DNA from: JAQSWP01 sp050185515
GTDB lineage: Bacteria > Pseudomonadota > Alphaproteobacteria > Reyranellales > JAQSWP01
NCBI GenBank assembly: GCA_050185515.1
Contig: JBFWZG010000019.1
Span: forward strand, 1-34,345
Direction of reading: 5' to 3'
DNA length: 34,345 bases
Part shown: positions 1 to 8,321 of the stretch, in pieces
How positions within the stretch are numbered: position 1 is the first letter of the stretch
Layout of the letters: each line of letters starts with the position of its first letter
Notes under the pieces: model-generated
What the model was told of the DNA's origin: nothing
Seen by the model: the letters and a program-made list of their open reading frames with translations, nothing else
The model's database searches: none
Program-made: the position numbers and the translations under genes

Positions 1-62
1 GCATGGCGCTCGGCCAGCAGGGCGATCGACTGGCCGGTCGTCAGGCCCTTGAACGGATTCAT
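1..62 (-). CDS. AMP-forming acyl-CoA ligase, N-terminal fragment cut by the window edge
   Basis: Only the first 20 codons are present. They start at an ATG at 62-60 and begin MNPFKGLTTGQSIALLAERH. This matches the opening of the two complete ligases in this window that start MNPYTGKTYAQAIDYLAER and MNPFAGLTYGGAISAIAER, so I assign the same family: ATP + carboxylic acid + CoA to acyl-CoA, AMP and pyrophosphate. The start codon overlaps the stop codon of the upstream hydrolase as ATGA, which implies translational coupling and the same operon. The catalytic motifs lie outside the window, so activity cannot be judged. The assignment rests on similarity over a short stretch and on gene context. 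Confidence 0.72.
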   Translation of the reverse strand, partial: MNPFKGLTTGQSIALLAERH

Positions 63-940
63 GCCCGCCGGCCCCGATCCAGCGCCCCGAGCAGCGCGGC
101 GTTGACCGCTTCGGGCTCCTCGTACATCACCCAATGGCCGGCGCCCGCGACGATGCGGGTCCGGAGCATCGGGTAGAGGAGCTGCGTGCGTTGCAGGCAG
201 GTCGCGACGTCGGGATCCATGTAGCAGTCGTGCTCGCCGAACAGCATCGTGGCCTTGCCGGAAACCTGGTCCAGCGCATCGAACATGGTGGTCGAGGTCG
301 AGATCGGCATGCCGATCAAGGTGCGCTTCTGGGCCAGCAGCTCGCGCTGCACATCAATGGCCAGATCGTCGATCTTCGCGCGGTCGTGGATCATCGAGAC
401 GGCAAGATTCTCGCGCACGATGGCGCGGACCTGGTCGACGCTCATGTCGCGGCTGAGCTTGCGCAACCGGTCGGTCTTGTTGGCCCACATCTCGCCCATG
501 CCGGACGCGCCCAGCACCACAAGCGCCGCCGCCTTGTCGCCGAGCAGCGCGGCTGTATGCGCGGCGATCGATGAGCCCAACGAGAAGCCGGCGATCAGCA
601 CGCCATCGTCGCCGGGATCGAGCAGGCGGACGGCATCGGCGAAATACCTGGCCAGCGCCGGCGCGGTGTGCGGCTGCGGCGCGGTCGGCGAATCGCCCAG
701 ACCCGGAAGATCGGCGGCGAAGACGCGATGGTTCTCGGCCAACCCGTCGATATTGCGCAGCCAATGGCGCCAGGAGCCAAAGCCGCCATGCAGCAGGAAG
801 ATGGCCGGACCGTGATCGCCCCAGGCGCGCCAGACGATGTGTCCCTCGCCGCAGGGCGTCCGGTGCAAAATCGCCGTGGCGTCGAGCGCGCGGTCCAGCC
901 GCGGCGCCTGCGGGGCAGCCTGCTGCTGCTCAGCCAGCAT
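59..940 (-). CDS. Alpha/beta-fold hydrolase
   Basis: A 293-residue cytoplasmic hydrolase of the alpha/beta-fold superfamily. Visible elements are the oxyanion-hole HGG at 51-53, the nucleophile elbow GFSLG with Ser120, an acid candidate Asp238 in GEHD, and His269 in GAGHW, which gives a complete Ser-Asp-His triad. Length is typical of single-domain esterases and C-C or thioester hydrolases. I chose the ATG at 940, preceded by a GGGAGG run, because the longer frame upstream is low-complexity and is the shadow of the rhodanese gene. The start overlaps the rhodanese stop by 11 bases and the end overlaps the next ligase as ATGA, so it sits inside a tight operon. With a CoA ligase and an acyl-CoA dehydrogenase beside it, it may cleave a ring-opened or ester intermediate; the substrate is not visible. 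Confidence 0.88.
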   Translation of the reverse strand: MLAEQQQAAPQAPRLDRALDATAILHRTPCGEGHIVWRAWGDHGPAIFLLHGGFGSWRHWLRNIDGLAENHRVFAADLPGLGDSPTAPQPHTAPALARYFADAVRLLDPGDDGVLIAGFSLGSSIAAHTAALLGDKAAALVVLGASGMGEMWANKTDRLRKLSRDMSVDQVRAIVRENLAVSMIHDRAKIDDLAIDVQRELLAQKRTLIGMPISTSTTMFDALDQVSGKATMLFGEHDCYMDPDVATCLQRTQLLYPMLRTRIVAGAGHWVMYEEPEAVNAALLGALDRGRRA

Positions 941-2531
941 GATGCGCGCCCTCGCCTCCCCGCTTCTCGTATTTGTGGCCGAGCTTAATTTCCCAGTCGA
1001 GGTACTGCAGCATGCCCTCGCGGCCGCGCTCGTAGGGCGGCAGCCAGTAGTCGGGGCCGCCGAAGGTTTCGGTCGGCTTGCCCTTCTCGACCGGCAGTCC
1101 GGCAGCGCGCCAGGCCTTGGTGCCGCCTGCCAGAACGCTGACCTTGCGATAGCCCAGGTCGTGCAAGGTGGCGGCGGCGAACACGGCCTGGCCTTCTTCG
1201 GCGGCGGTGACGACGATGTCGTCGCCCGGGCCGGCGGTGTCGCCGATGATGGTTTCGAGCCAATTGCGCGGCCGCCATTTGGCGCCGGGCAGATGGCCGG
1301 CGGCGTATTGCAGACTGGCGCCGACATCTATCACCACCGGCTTGCGCTCGCGGATCAGCGCGTCGATCTCGGCCGGCTTGAGCTTCCGCACCTTCGCCTC
1401 GGCGGCCTCGATGCCGAGCGGCTTCGGATGCTTGCGGCCGGCGACAAGCTGGCCGCCGGCGGCGGTCCAGGCGTCGACGCCGCCCTTGAGCACGAAGACG
1501 CGCTCCATGCCCATGCGCCGGTACCAGTAGCCGGTCATCATCGCGCGGGCCTCGTTCTGATCGATCAGGACGACGGTGCCGTCGCGCACCAGCACGAAAT
1601 CGTCGGTGCGCTGCACCGCCTGGCCGCCGGGCAGCGATATGGTGCCCTCGATATGGCCGGCCTCGTAGGCCTTCAGCGGCCGCACATCGAACAGGTAGAC
1701 GTTGCGCCCGGCGCGCGTGCGCAGCAGTTCACGGAATTCATCCTGGCCGATATGGCGCACGCCGTATTCCGCGCCGAGCCGGGCCGCCGCCACTTCCGCC
1801 CGGGCGACGCTTTCCCGGCTGGGGTCGCCCACCGGCGCCGCCTCGCCCTTCTCCAGCTTGCCGTCCTCGAGCAGCCAGCCCGACGTGCCGTTCTCCAGCG
1901 CGAACACGTTGTCGAAGCCCAGCCGGCGCAGGCTGCTGGCGCCGATGATGCTGCGGGTACGGCCGGCGCAGTTGACGACGATGGTGGAATACTTCTTCGC
2001 CAGATCGCCCGCCTTGAGGGCGATGTCGAAGCTCGGGCAGCTGACGGCGCCCGGCAGGTGGCCGCCGATGAATTCCTCCGGCGTGCGCACGTCGCAGGTC
2101 ACGACCTTAGGATCCTTCACCATTTCGGCGTACTCGGCGACGGTGATCGACGGCACGTGCTCGACGACGTGGATCATCTCGCCGAAATCCTTCGATGGCA
2201 CGTTGGTGCCGGTCATGATCTCGCCGCCGGCCGCGACCCATGCCGGCAGGCCGCCTTCGATCTCCCGGGCATTGGGATAGCCGATCTCGTGCAACGTCTT
2301 GAGCGCCCGCGCCGCGCGGTCGTCCTTGCCGTCGCCGTAGACGAAGACGCGGGTGCTGCGATCGGGCACCAACTCGGCGATGCGGAACTCGATCAGCCGC
2401 CGCGGCAGAGTCGAGGCACCGAAGATATGGCCGTCGACGGTTTCGCCCTTCTCGCGAATGTCGAACAGGGCCCAGTCGCGGGCCTTGGCATCGTAGAGTT
2501 TCTTGAAATCGCCGGCGCTGATACGGCTCAT
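930..2531 (-). CDS. Four-domain rhodanese-like sulfurtransferase
   Basis: A 533-residue protein with four tandem rhodanese modules at about 1-105, 128-222, 260-360 and 384-480. Each has the DVR-type strand and the GHIxGA/GHLPGA loop. Only module 2 carries the catalytic loop cysteine (Cys188, in CAGRTRS). Modules 1, 3 and 4 have YGDGKDD, IDQNEAR and AAEEGQA there, so they should be inactive in sulfur transfer. Rhodaneses move sulfane sulfur from thiosulfate or persulfides to an acceptor through a Cys persulfide. The ATG at 2531 follows GAGG. It is 49 bases downstream of the acyl-CoA dehydrogenase gene and overlaps the hydrolase start. A four-module sulfurtransferase inside a CoA-ester operon is unexpected; its partner is unknown. 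Confidence 0.9.
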   Translation of the reverse strand: MSRISAGDFKKLYDAKARDWALFDIREKGETVDGHIFGASTLPRRLIEFRIAELVPDRSTRVFVYGDGKDDRAARALKTLHEIGYPNAREIEGGLPAWVAAGGEIMTGTNVPSKDFGEMIHVVEHVPSITVAEYAEMVKDPKVVTCDVRTPEEFIGGHLPGAVSCPSFDIALKAGDLAKKYSTIVVNCAGRTRSIIGASSLRRLGFDNVFALENGTSGWLLEDGKLEKGEAAPVGDPSRESVARAEVAAARLGAEYGVRHIGQDEFRELLRTRAGRNVYLFDVRPLKAYEAGHIEGTISLPGGQAVQRTDDFVLVRDGTVVLIDQNEARAMMTGYWYRRMGMERVFVLKGGVDAWTAAGGQLVAGRKHPKPLGIEAAEAKVRKLKPAEIDALIRERKPVVIDVGASLQYAAGHLPGAKWRPRNWLETIIGDTAGPGDDIVVTAAEEGQAVFAAATLHDLGYRKVSVLAGGTKAWRAAGLPVEKGKPTETFGGPDYWLPPYERGREGMLQYLDWEIKLGHKYEKRGGEGAHHAG

Positions 2532-2580
2532 GACTGCCTCGTGGAAACTGTCGGGAAAGGAGAAGAACGCGCTCTCGCGC

Positions 2581-3741
2581 CTAGTTCTTCTTCCGCTGGT
2601 CGTTCTTTCGGCCGAGTATCTCGGCGGCGATCATGTTCTTGTGGATCTGCACGGTGCCGCCGTAGATCGAGCCGCCGCGAACCTCGGTGTAGCGCTGCAC
2701 CATCGGGTAGTCCTTGGTGTAGCCGTTGGCGCCGAGGATCTGCAGCGCGTCGTCGCAGATCTGCTTGGCGGCATTGGCGGTGAACACCTTGGCGATCGAA
2801 GTCTCCAGCCGATCGGGCAGGCCCGTGTCGCCGGCGCCGGCGGCGGCGCGATAGGTCAGCAGCTTGGCGGCGTCGAGCTTGATGCGCATGTCGGCCAGCA
2901 TCCACTGCAGGCCCTGGAAATCGGCCAGCTCGCGGCCGAACTGCTTGCGCTCCTTGGCGTAGGCCAGGGCGTATTCGTAGGCCGCCTGCGCCGAGCCAAG
3001 CATGCGCGAGATGCTGCCGAGCCGCTCGCCGTTGTAGATGCTGATCAGCTTGCCGAACGCGTTCTCGCGAATCAGGATGTTCTCGACCGGCACCTTGCAA
3101 TCGTCGAAATAGAGCTCGAACAGCAGCTCGTCGGCCATGTTGACCGTGCCGTTGGAGCGGGTGAAGCCCGGCGCGTCGTGCGGCACGATGACGGCGCCGA
3201 TATCGGCGGCGCGGCCGCTGTCGCCCAGCCGGCAGTAGAGCACGGTGTAGTCGTTGGCGTTGACGGCGCTGACGAACTGCTTGTGGCCCTTGATGATGAC
3301 GTGGTCGCCCTCGATGCGGCCCTTGGTCTTCATCTCGGTGGCGGCGGAACCGGCTTCCGGCTCGGTGATGCCGATCGAAATGCCGATTTCGCCGGCGCAG
3401 GAGCGCTTCACCAGCTCCTTCTGCTTGTCGTTGCCCAGCTTGGCGATGGCGCCGACGGCGCCGGTCGAGGAGCGGTGGGCGATGCTACCGATGGCCGAGT
3501 CGCAGGCCTGCAGCGTCTGGGTCAGCAGCAGCGTGTCGAGCAGCGGCAGGCCGGAGCCGCCCAGCTCGACCGGCATGTTGACGCCGAGCAGGCCGTAATG
3601 CGCCATCTCCTTGCGCAGCTTGCGCGTGCCGTCGGCGGAATGGACGTCGTTGTTGTCGATGAACGGCTTGAGCTTGCGCTGGTAAACCTCCCGGGCATTC
3701 TCCATCAGCTCCCGCTGGCGCTCGTTGATCGCGAAATCCAT
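2581..3741 (-). CDS. Acyl-CoA dehydrogenase (isovaleryl/long-chain-type catalytic glutamate)
   Basis: A 386-residue FAD enzyme that should form an alpha,beta double bond in an acyl-CoA and pass electrons to electron-transfer flavoprotein. It has the family signature ITEPEAGSAAT at 125-135, the ERKQFG helix at 264-269 and the C-terminal YTEVRGGSIYGGT at 351-363. In medium-chain enzymes the base is a Glu in YEGT; here that position is Gly361 (IYGGT). Glu239 in NGERLGSI lies 26 residues before the Arg of ERKQFG, the same spacing as the catalytic Glu254 of human isovaleryl-CoA dehydrogenase as I recall it, so I infer that base. I chose the ATG at 3741, with GGGGAAG upstream, over an in-frame start nine codons earlier. 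It is first in its operon. Confidence 0.92.
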   Translation of the reverse strand: MDFAINERQRELMENAREVYQRKLKPFIDNNDVHSADGTRKLRKEMAHYGLLGVNMPVELGGSGLPLLDTLLLTQTLQACDSAIGSIAHRSSTGAVGAIAKLGNDKQKELVKRSCAGEIGISIGITEPEAGSAATEMKTKGRIEGDHVIIKGHKQFVSAVNANDYTVLYCRLGDSGRAADIGAVIVPHDAPGFTRSNGTVNMADELLFELYFDDCKVPVENILIRENAFGKLISIYNGERLGSISRMLGSAQAAYEYALAYAKERKQFGRELADFQGLQWMLADMRIKLDAAKLLTYRAAAGAGDTGLPDRLETSIAKVFTANAAKQICDDALQILGANGYTKDYPMVQRYTEVRGGSIYGGTVQIHKNMIAAEILGRKNDQRKKN

Positions 3742-4278
3742 TGCGTTTCTTCCCCTGAGTCTGCGCACTTACGTGCGGGCCGGCGTCGCGCGACAGCCCG
3801 TTGATGCCGTATGTCGATACAAGTCGGAGCGATTGTTGCCCCCAGAAATGAAACAATCAAGGTCAATTGATGACATCGTTCCGACTGTCCCTTCAGACGA
3901 GCTTTGCAGGAAAGCGGGGTGTCATAAGAGCTTAGTCTCAGTCCATCCCAGCGGACCCGATAAGCCCGGCACCCTGCCGATTGCCGCCCACCCCCGATCT
4001 CGCGCGGATGTCTTCTGGCGTTGTGGATTGAATATGCTCGCGTTTCCTCCGCTCTCCGTTCTGCACAGCGCATTTCGCAGATTGAACGAGGCAATCTATA
4101 TTGATTGTATCTATTACATTGCCTATTGCGCCGGCTTCAGGCTTAAATGCGACAGTCATAGGGATGTGAAACGGCCGGTCGCTTGGCGAGCGGAGGTATG
4201 TTGCGGCCGGTGACGGCCGGAAGCGTTCGCGTCTGCGACAGGTTCGCCGCCTGGCGGCATTAGGGGCAAAGACAAGAA
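3742..4278. promoter_or_regulatory. Divergent promoter region between acyl-CoA dehydrogenase and carboxyltransferase operons
   Basis: A 537-base intergenic region with no convincing gene; open frames across it are low-complexity and lack a ribosome binding site. Two copies of TTGTATC are present: 3816-3822 (reverse strand, inside the near-palindrome GTAT-GTCG-ATAC at 3809-3820) and 4105-4111 (forward, within TGTA-TCTAT-TACA at 4106-4118). An AT-rich island at about 4081-4120 contains TATATT at 4097-4102, a possible -10 element without a clear -35. Next to the plus-strand start are two GC hairpins: CGGCCG-GTGA-CGGCCG at 4204-4219 and GCCGCC-T-GGCGGC at 4246-4258, which would lie in the 5' leader of the carboxyltransferase mRNA. 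Confidence 0.55.
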
Positions 4279-5823
4279 ATGGATAAAGCACTACTCGACG
4301 AACTTGAGGAAAAGCGCAAAAAGGGCCGCTCGCCTGGTCACGTCAACCAGAAGAAGAACGCCCAGTCGCTTCATCCCGACAAGCTGTCAGCCCGCGAGCG
4401 CCTGAACGTCCTGCTCGATCCCGGCTCGTTCGAGGAAATAGGCGTGCTGGCGCGCAGCCAGAACCCCGATCTCTACGACCGCTCCCCGGCCGACGGCCTG
4501 ATCGCCGGCTCCGGCACCATCGACGGCCGCATCGTCTACGTCAGTTCCGACGATTCGACGGTGCTGGCCGGTACTCGCGGCCGGGTAGGCGAAGCCAAGA
4601 CCGCGCGCGTGCGCGAACTGGCGGAGAAGCATTGCAAGCCCTACATCGCGCTGATGGAGGCCGGCGCCGGCCGATTCCAGGAGATCAACGGCGCGACGGC
4701 AGCCGGCGTCGGCAACCGCTTCCGCGAACATTTCCGCCTGTCCGGCCGCGTACCGCAGGTCGCAGCCTTCATGGGCGCCTGCTTCGGCGGCCCCTCTTTC
4801 ACCGGGGCGCAGTCTGACTTCATCACCATCGTCAACGGCACCGGCTTCATGGGCATGTCGGGCCCGCCGGTCGTCAAGGTCGGAATCGGGCTGGATGTGA
4901 CGCGCGAGGAGATCGGCTCGGGCGAGCTCAGCGCCTCGGTCACCGGCCAAGCCGACCATTTGGGCGTCAACGAGAAGGAGTCTCTGCTGGCGATCCGCGC
5001 CTTCCTTTCGTACTTCCCATCGAGCTGCTTCGACCTGCCGCCCATACATGAGCCGAAACCGGCGGCCGTCGACACGCCGGAAGGCAAAGCGAAGATCGAC
5101 GCGCTGGTATCGGAGAACCACCGCCGCGGCTACAGCATGGAGCAGCTGGTGCGCCTGCTGGTCGACGGCGGCGAGCTGTTCGTCTACCGCCCGACTTACG
5201 GCCGCAACCTGCTGACGGCGCTGGCGCGCATCAAGGGCCGGTCGGTCGGCATCATCGGCAACAACCCGATGCATCTGGCGGGGGCGCTAAACCACGAAGC
5301 GGCGATCAAGGCGCGCAAGTTCCTCGACCTGTGCGACGCCTTCCACATTCCCATGGTGTTCCTGTGCGACTGTCCGGGCTTCCTGGTGGGGCCGGACATC
5401 GAGAAGCAGCGCATGGTCAGCCTGGCGTCGCGCATGCTGAATTCGGTCATCGCCACGACCGTTCCCAAGGTCACCATCGTGGTGCGCAAGGCGATCGGGC
5501 TGGCCTACATCGCGATGGGCGGCAAGACCATGAATCCCGACGCCATCGTCGGCTGGCCGACTTCGTTCTTCGATGCCATGGGCCCGGCAGCCGGCGTCGA
5601 GCTGGTGCATGGCCGCAAGATCAGGGAAGCGGAAAATCCCGAGGAGCTGCGCGCCCAGCTCATGCAGAAAGTGCTGGAAGACGGCAATGGATATCTCGCC
5701 GCCGAACGCGCTTTGCTCGACGACATCATCAAACCGTCAGAAACGCGCGATCTAATCGTCAGCGTGCTTGAACGGCATCCGCAGCCGCGACAGCCGGGGT
5801 TCAAGCACCGCATCGATCCCTGA
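4279..5823 (+). CDS. Acyl-CoA carboxylase, carboxyltransferase (beta) subunit
   Basis: A 514-residue crotonase-fold protein of the PccB/MccB family. It should transfer CO2 from carboxybiotin to an acyl-CoA. N- and C-terminal carboxyltransferase halves are both present: KLSARERLNVLLDPGSF at 35-51, GACFGGPSF at 166-174 as an oxyanion loop, then CPGFLVG, TVPKVTIVVRKAIGLAY and AMGGKTMNPDA. The second oxyanion loop reads KAIGLAY where propionyl-CoA carboxylase usually has KAYGGAY, so acyl preference may differ. The ATG at 4279 follows AGGGG. The flavoprotein gene begins 46 bases after the stop. No biotin carboxylase is encoded in the window; the small biotin carrier at 13840-14058 could be its partner. 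A decarboxylase role is possible but less likely without membrane subunits. Confidence 0.9.
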   Translation: MDKALLDELEEKRKKGRSPGHVNQKKNAQSLHPDKLSARERLNVLLDPGSFEEIGVLARSQNPDLYDRSPADGLIAGSGTIDGRIVYVSSDDSTVLAGTRGRVGEAKTARVRELAEKHCKPYIALMEAGAGRFQEINGATAAGVGNRFREHFRLSGRVPQVAAFMGACFGGPSFTGAQSDFITIVNGTGFMGMSGPPVVKVGIGLDVTREEIGSGELSASVTGQADHLGVNEKESLLAIRAFLSYFPSSCFDLPPIHEPKPAAVDTPEGKAKIDALVSENHRRGYSMEQLVRLLVDGGELFVYRPTYGRNLLTALARIKGRSVGIIGNNPMHLAGALNHEAAIKARKFLDLCDAFHIPMVFLCDCPGFLVGPDIEKQRMVSLASRMLNSVIATTVPKVTIVVRKAIGLAYIAMGGKTMNPDAIVGWPTSFFDAMGPAAGVELVHGRKIREAENPEELRAQLMQKVLEDGNGYLAAERALLDDIIKPSETRDLIVSVLERHPQPRQPGFKHRIDP

Positions 5824-5869
5824 TCCGGCGCTTCGCTTTTCCACCTCCTCTGGCTCGAGCGGAGCAACC

Positions 5870-7441
5870 ATGCCGAACTGGGATCGTACAACCGACATCG
5901 TCGTAGTCGGCTTCGGCGCGGCCGGCGCCGTCGCGGCCATCGAAGCCGCCGACAATGGCGCGGCGACGCTCGTGCTCGAGAAAATGCCGGATCCGGGCGG
6001 GCTGTCCGCGGTCTCAGCCGGCGGGGCGCGCGTCTGCTTCGACGTCGAGGAATGCTACAAGTACCTCCTCGCGACCAGCGGCGGGCGCACGCCCGACGAC
6101 ATCATGCGTCGGCTGGCCGAGGGTATGCTGCAAATACCCGACTATCTGCGACGCCTGGCAGAGCCGCTGGGCGCCGTCGTCAAGGTGACGCCGGCGCTCG
6201 GCAACTATCCCCTGCCCGGCTACGAATCGCTGGCCTATTGCCAGGTCGACAGCGTACCGGCCTTGCAGGGCCTGACTTCCTACCGCGCCATCCGCGGTAT
6301 CAAGGAGGGCACGAAGCTGTTCAAGGTGCTCGAGGACAACGTCGCCGCCCGCAACGTGCCGGTGCTCTACAACGCCGCCGCGCAGCGCCTGTTGCGCAAC
6401 GCGGCAGGCGAGATCGCCGGCGTCCTTGCCACCGTTGAGGGGCGGGAGCAGCGCATCCGTGCGCGCAAGGCCGTTATTCTGGCCTGTGGCGGCTACGAGA
6501 ACAGCGCCGAGATGAAGCGGCAGTTCTTCCAGGCCCAGCCGGTGCTGACGGGTTCCTTTGTCGGCAACACCGGCGATGGCATTCGCATGGCCCAGGAGAT
6601 GGGCGCCGATCTGTGGCACATGTGGCACTATCATGGCCCATACGGCATGAAGCACAGCGACCCCGACTATCCGCTGGCCTTCTACATGAAGGCGGTGCCG
6701 ATGTGGACGCCGGGCCGCATGGACCAGGTATCGGATCTCGGCGTGACCGACGCGCACGGCAACCGGGTGTCGCAGAAATCGCTGGCGCGCATGGCATGGA
6801 TCCTGGTCGACAAGACCGGCCGGCGCTTCATGGACGAGTATCCGCCCTATCCCGGCGATACCGGCATCAGGCCGTTCGACGCCTACGATCCCAAGACCCA
6901 GGATTTCCCGCGCATTCCCGCCTTCGTCGTGTTCGACGAGGAGGGACGCAAGATGTATCCGATCGCCCGCGCCATCTCGAACAGCCGCGAGCACCACTAC
7001 CAATGGAGCCCGGACAATCTGAAGGAGGTCGAACTCGGCATCCTGCATCGCGCCGATTCGCTGGCCGAACTGGCGCGCGCCATGGGCGTGCCGCCGGCCG
7101 CCCTCCAACGCACGGTCGAGACGTGGAATGACTACTGCGCCGCCGGCAGCGATCCCGATTTCGGCCGCCAGCCCGACAGCATGGTGGCGATCCGCACGCC
7201 GCCCTTCTACTACGGCCACATCTATCCGGTGGTCATCAACACCCAGGGCGGGCCGGTGCACAATGTGCACCAGCAGATTCTGACGCCCTTCGGCGAGCCG
7301 ATCCCGCGGCTCTACGCGGCCGGCGAGCTGGGCAGCAAGTTCGGGCATCTCTACATGGGCGGCGGCAATCTGGCCGAATGCTTCGTCGGCGGCTGGACCG
7401 CCGCCCGCCACGCCGCAGCCCTGACGCCCCTGGCCGACTGA
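5870..7441 (+). CDS. FAD-dependent oxidoreductase, fumarate reductase/3-ketosteroid dehydrogenase-like
   Basis: A 523-residue flavoprotein of the FAD_binding_2 family. The dinucleotide-binding GFGAAG is at 14-19 in VVVGFGAAGA, followed by an acidic strand end LVLEK and GGLSAVSAGG. The C-terminal FAD-contacting segment reads AAGEL, then LYMGGGN with Tyr495, which aligns with the catalytic Tyr and Gly pair near the C-terminus of ketosteroid delta-1-dehydrogenases. The family removes or adds hydrogen across a C-C bond next to a carbonyl. No signal peptide is seen, so it is cytoplasmic. I chose the ATG at 5870 because GGAG lies five bases upstream; a longer in-frame start at 5768 lies inside the carboxyltransferase gene. 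Substrate unknown; the operon suggests a CoA ester or free oxo-acid. Confidence 0.88.
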   Translation: MPNWDRTTDIVVVGFGAAGAVAAIEAADNGAATLVLEKMPDPGGLSAVSAGGARVCFDVEECYKYLLATSGGRTPDDIMRRLAEGMLQIPDYLRRLAEPLGAVVKVTPALGNYPLPGYESLAYCQVDSVPALQGLTSYRAIRGIKEGTKLFKVLEDNVAARNVPVLYNAAAQRLLRNAAGEIAGVLATVEGREQRIRARKAVILACGGYENSAEMKRQFFQAQPVLTGSFVGNTGDGIRMAQEMGADLWHMWHYHGPYGMKHSDPDYPLAFYMKAVPMWTPGRMDQVSDLGVTDAHGNRVSQKSLARMAWILVDKTGRRFMDEYPPYPGDTGIRPFDAYDPKTQDFPRIPAFVVFDEEGRKMYPIARAISNSREHHYQWSPDNLKEVELGILHRADSLAELARAMGVPPAALQRTVETWNDYCAAGSDPDFGRQPDSMVAIRTPPFYYGHIYPVVINTQGGPVHNVHQQILTPFGEPIPRLYAAGELGSKFGHLYMGGGNLAECFVGGWTAARHAAALTPLAD

Positions 7442-7526
7442 AACCGGGTGGCGAGGAGGCCGCGCGAGGATTGGAGCCCGCCGCCGGTCGCGCTATGGTG
7501 GGGACGACCCGGCGACAGGAATTACC

Positions 7527-8321
7527 GTGTTCTCTCCCGTCAAGGCGCGACGCATCTTCGAGGAAGTCGTCGTCCAGATCCGCGAACAGATAATGGCGGG
7601 CCAGCTCAAGCCCGGCGACAAGCTGCCGCCGGAGCGCGATCTGGCCGAGCAGCTCAACGTCAACCGCAACGCCGTCCGAGAGGCTCTGCGGGTGCTGGAG
7701 ATCGCCGGCACGGTACAGCTGAAGAAGGGCGTACGTGGCGGCGCCTATATCGCGGCGGCCGATCCCAGCATGCTGGCCGATTCGCTGCAGGACATGCTGC
7801 ATCTGGGCCGCATTACGGCTGCACAGCTTACCGAGGCGCGCATCTGGATCGAGACCATGATCACGCGGATCGTCTGCGAGACCGGCACCGAGGAGGATTT
7901 CGCAGCGCTGGAGGCGAATGTCGCCGAGGTCGAGCGACTGATGCGGGAAGGCCGCGACCGCGAGCGCGTCGAGGCCAATATCGAGTTCCACAACGTTCTG
8001 GCGCGCGCCACGCGCAATCCGGTGCTGATCCTGAACATAGCGATGCTGATGGACATCATGCGCTATTTCGCCAGCAGGGTGCCGATCGGCTATGGCGACA
8101 TCATTCTGGAATCGCGGCGTCGCCTGTTGCGCCATATGCGGGCGCGCGACGCCGATGCGGCGGCGGCGGAGATGGAATCGCTGCTGCGCGTGGTGTCCGA
8201 ACGCTACGAGAAGCTCACGCCGATCATCAAGGATCTGCCGGATAGCGCAGGCAACCCGCCTGCCAGATCGCGCAAGACGCCGGCTAGCCGCCGTCGACCT
8301 CGATCACCGTCCCCGTCGTGA
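7527..8321 (+). CDS. GntR-family regulator, FadR/FCD subfamily
   Basis: A 264-residue regulator. The winged helix-turn-helix spans about 8-72 with GQLKPGDKLPPERDLA and NRNAVREALRVLE, classic for GntR. Residues 85-235 form an all-helical FCD effector domain (EFHNVLARATRNP). The metal-binding His usually found in an EHxxI motif is replaced by SRRRLL, so the ligand may bind without metal, as acyl-CoA does in FadR. It starts at GTG 7527 with AGGA upstream, 85 bases after the flavoprotein, probably in the same operon. The Arg/Ser/Pro-rich tail (about 246-264) is read from DNA that also encodes, on the other strand, the C-terminus of the convergent SDR; the overlap is 38 bases. It is a close paralog of the regulator at 9063-9824. 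Confidence 0.92.
   Translation: MFSPVKARRIFEEVVVQIREQIMAGQLKPGDKLPPERDLAEQLNVNRNAVREALRVLEIAGTVQLKKGVRGGAYIAAADPSMLADSLQDMLHLGRITAAQLTEARIWIETMITRIVCETGTEEDFAALEANVAEVERLMREGRDRERVEANIEFHNVLARATRNPVLILNIAMLMDIMRYFASRVPIGYGDIILESRRRLLRHMRARDADAAAAEMESLLRVVSERYEKLTPIIKDLPDSAGNPPARSRKTPASRRRPRSPSPS

Noticed and set aside
837..2783. A 648-codon plus-strand open frame opposite the rhodanese gene
   Set aside because: No recognisable motif and biased composition. The minus-strand rhodanese has four clean domains, so this is a shadow.
3725..4291. Open frames on both strands of the 3742-4278 intergenic region
   Set aside because: They lack domain motifs and ribosome binding sites, cross the probable promoters, and have lower GC than the neighbouring genes.
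5768..5869. Longer start for the flavoprotein at 5768
   Set aside because: It would overlap the carboxyltransferase gene by 56 bases and add 34 unconserved residues before the FAD motif; the ATG at 5870 has GGAG at proper spacing.
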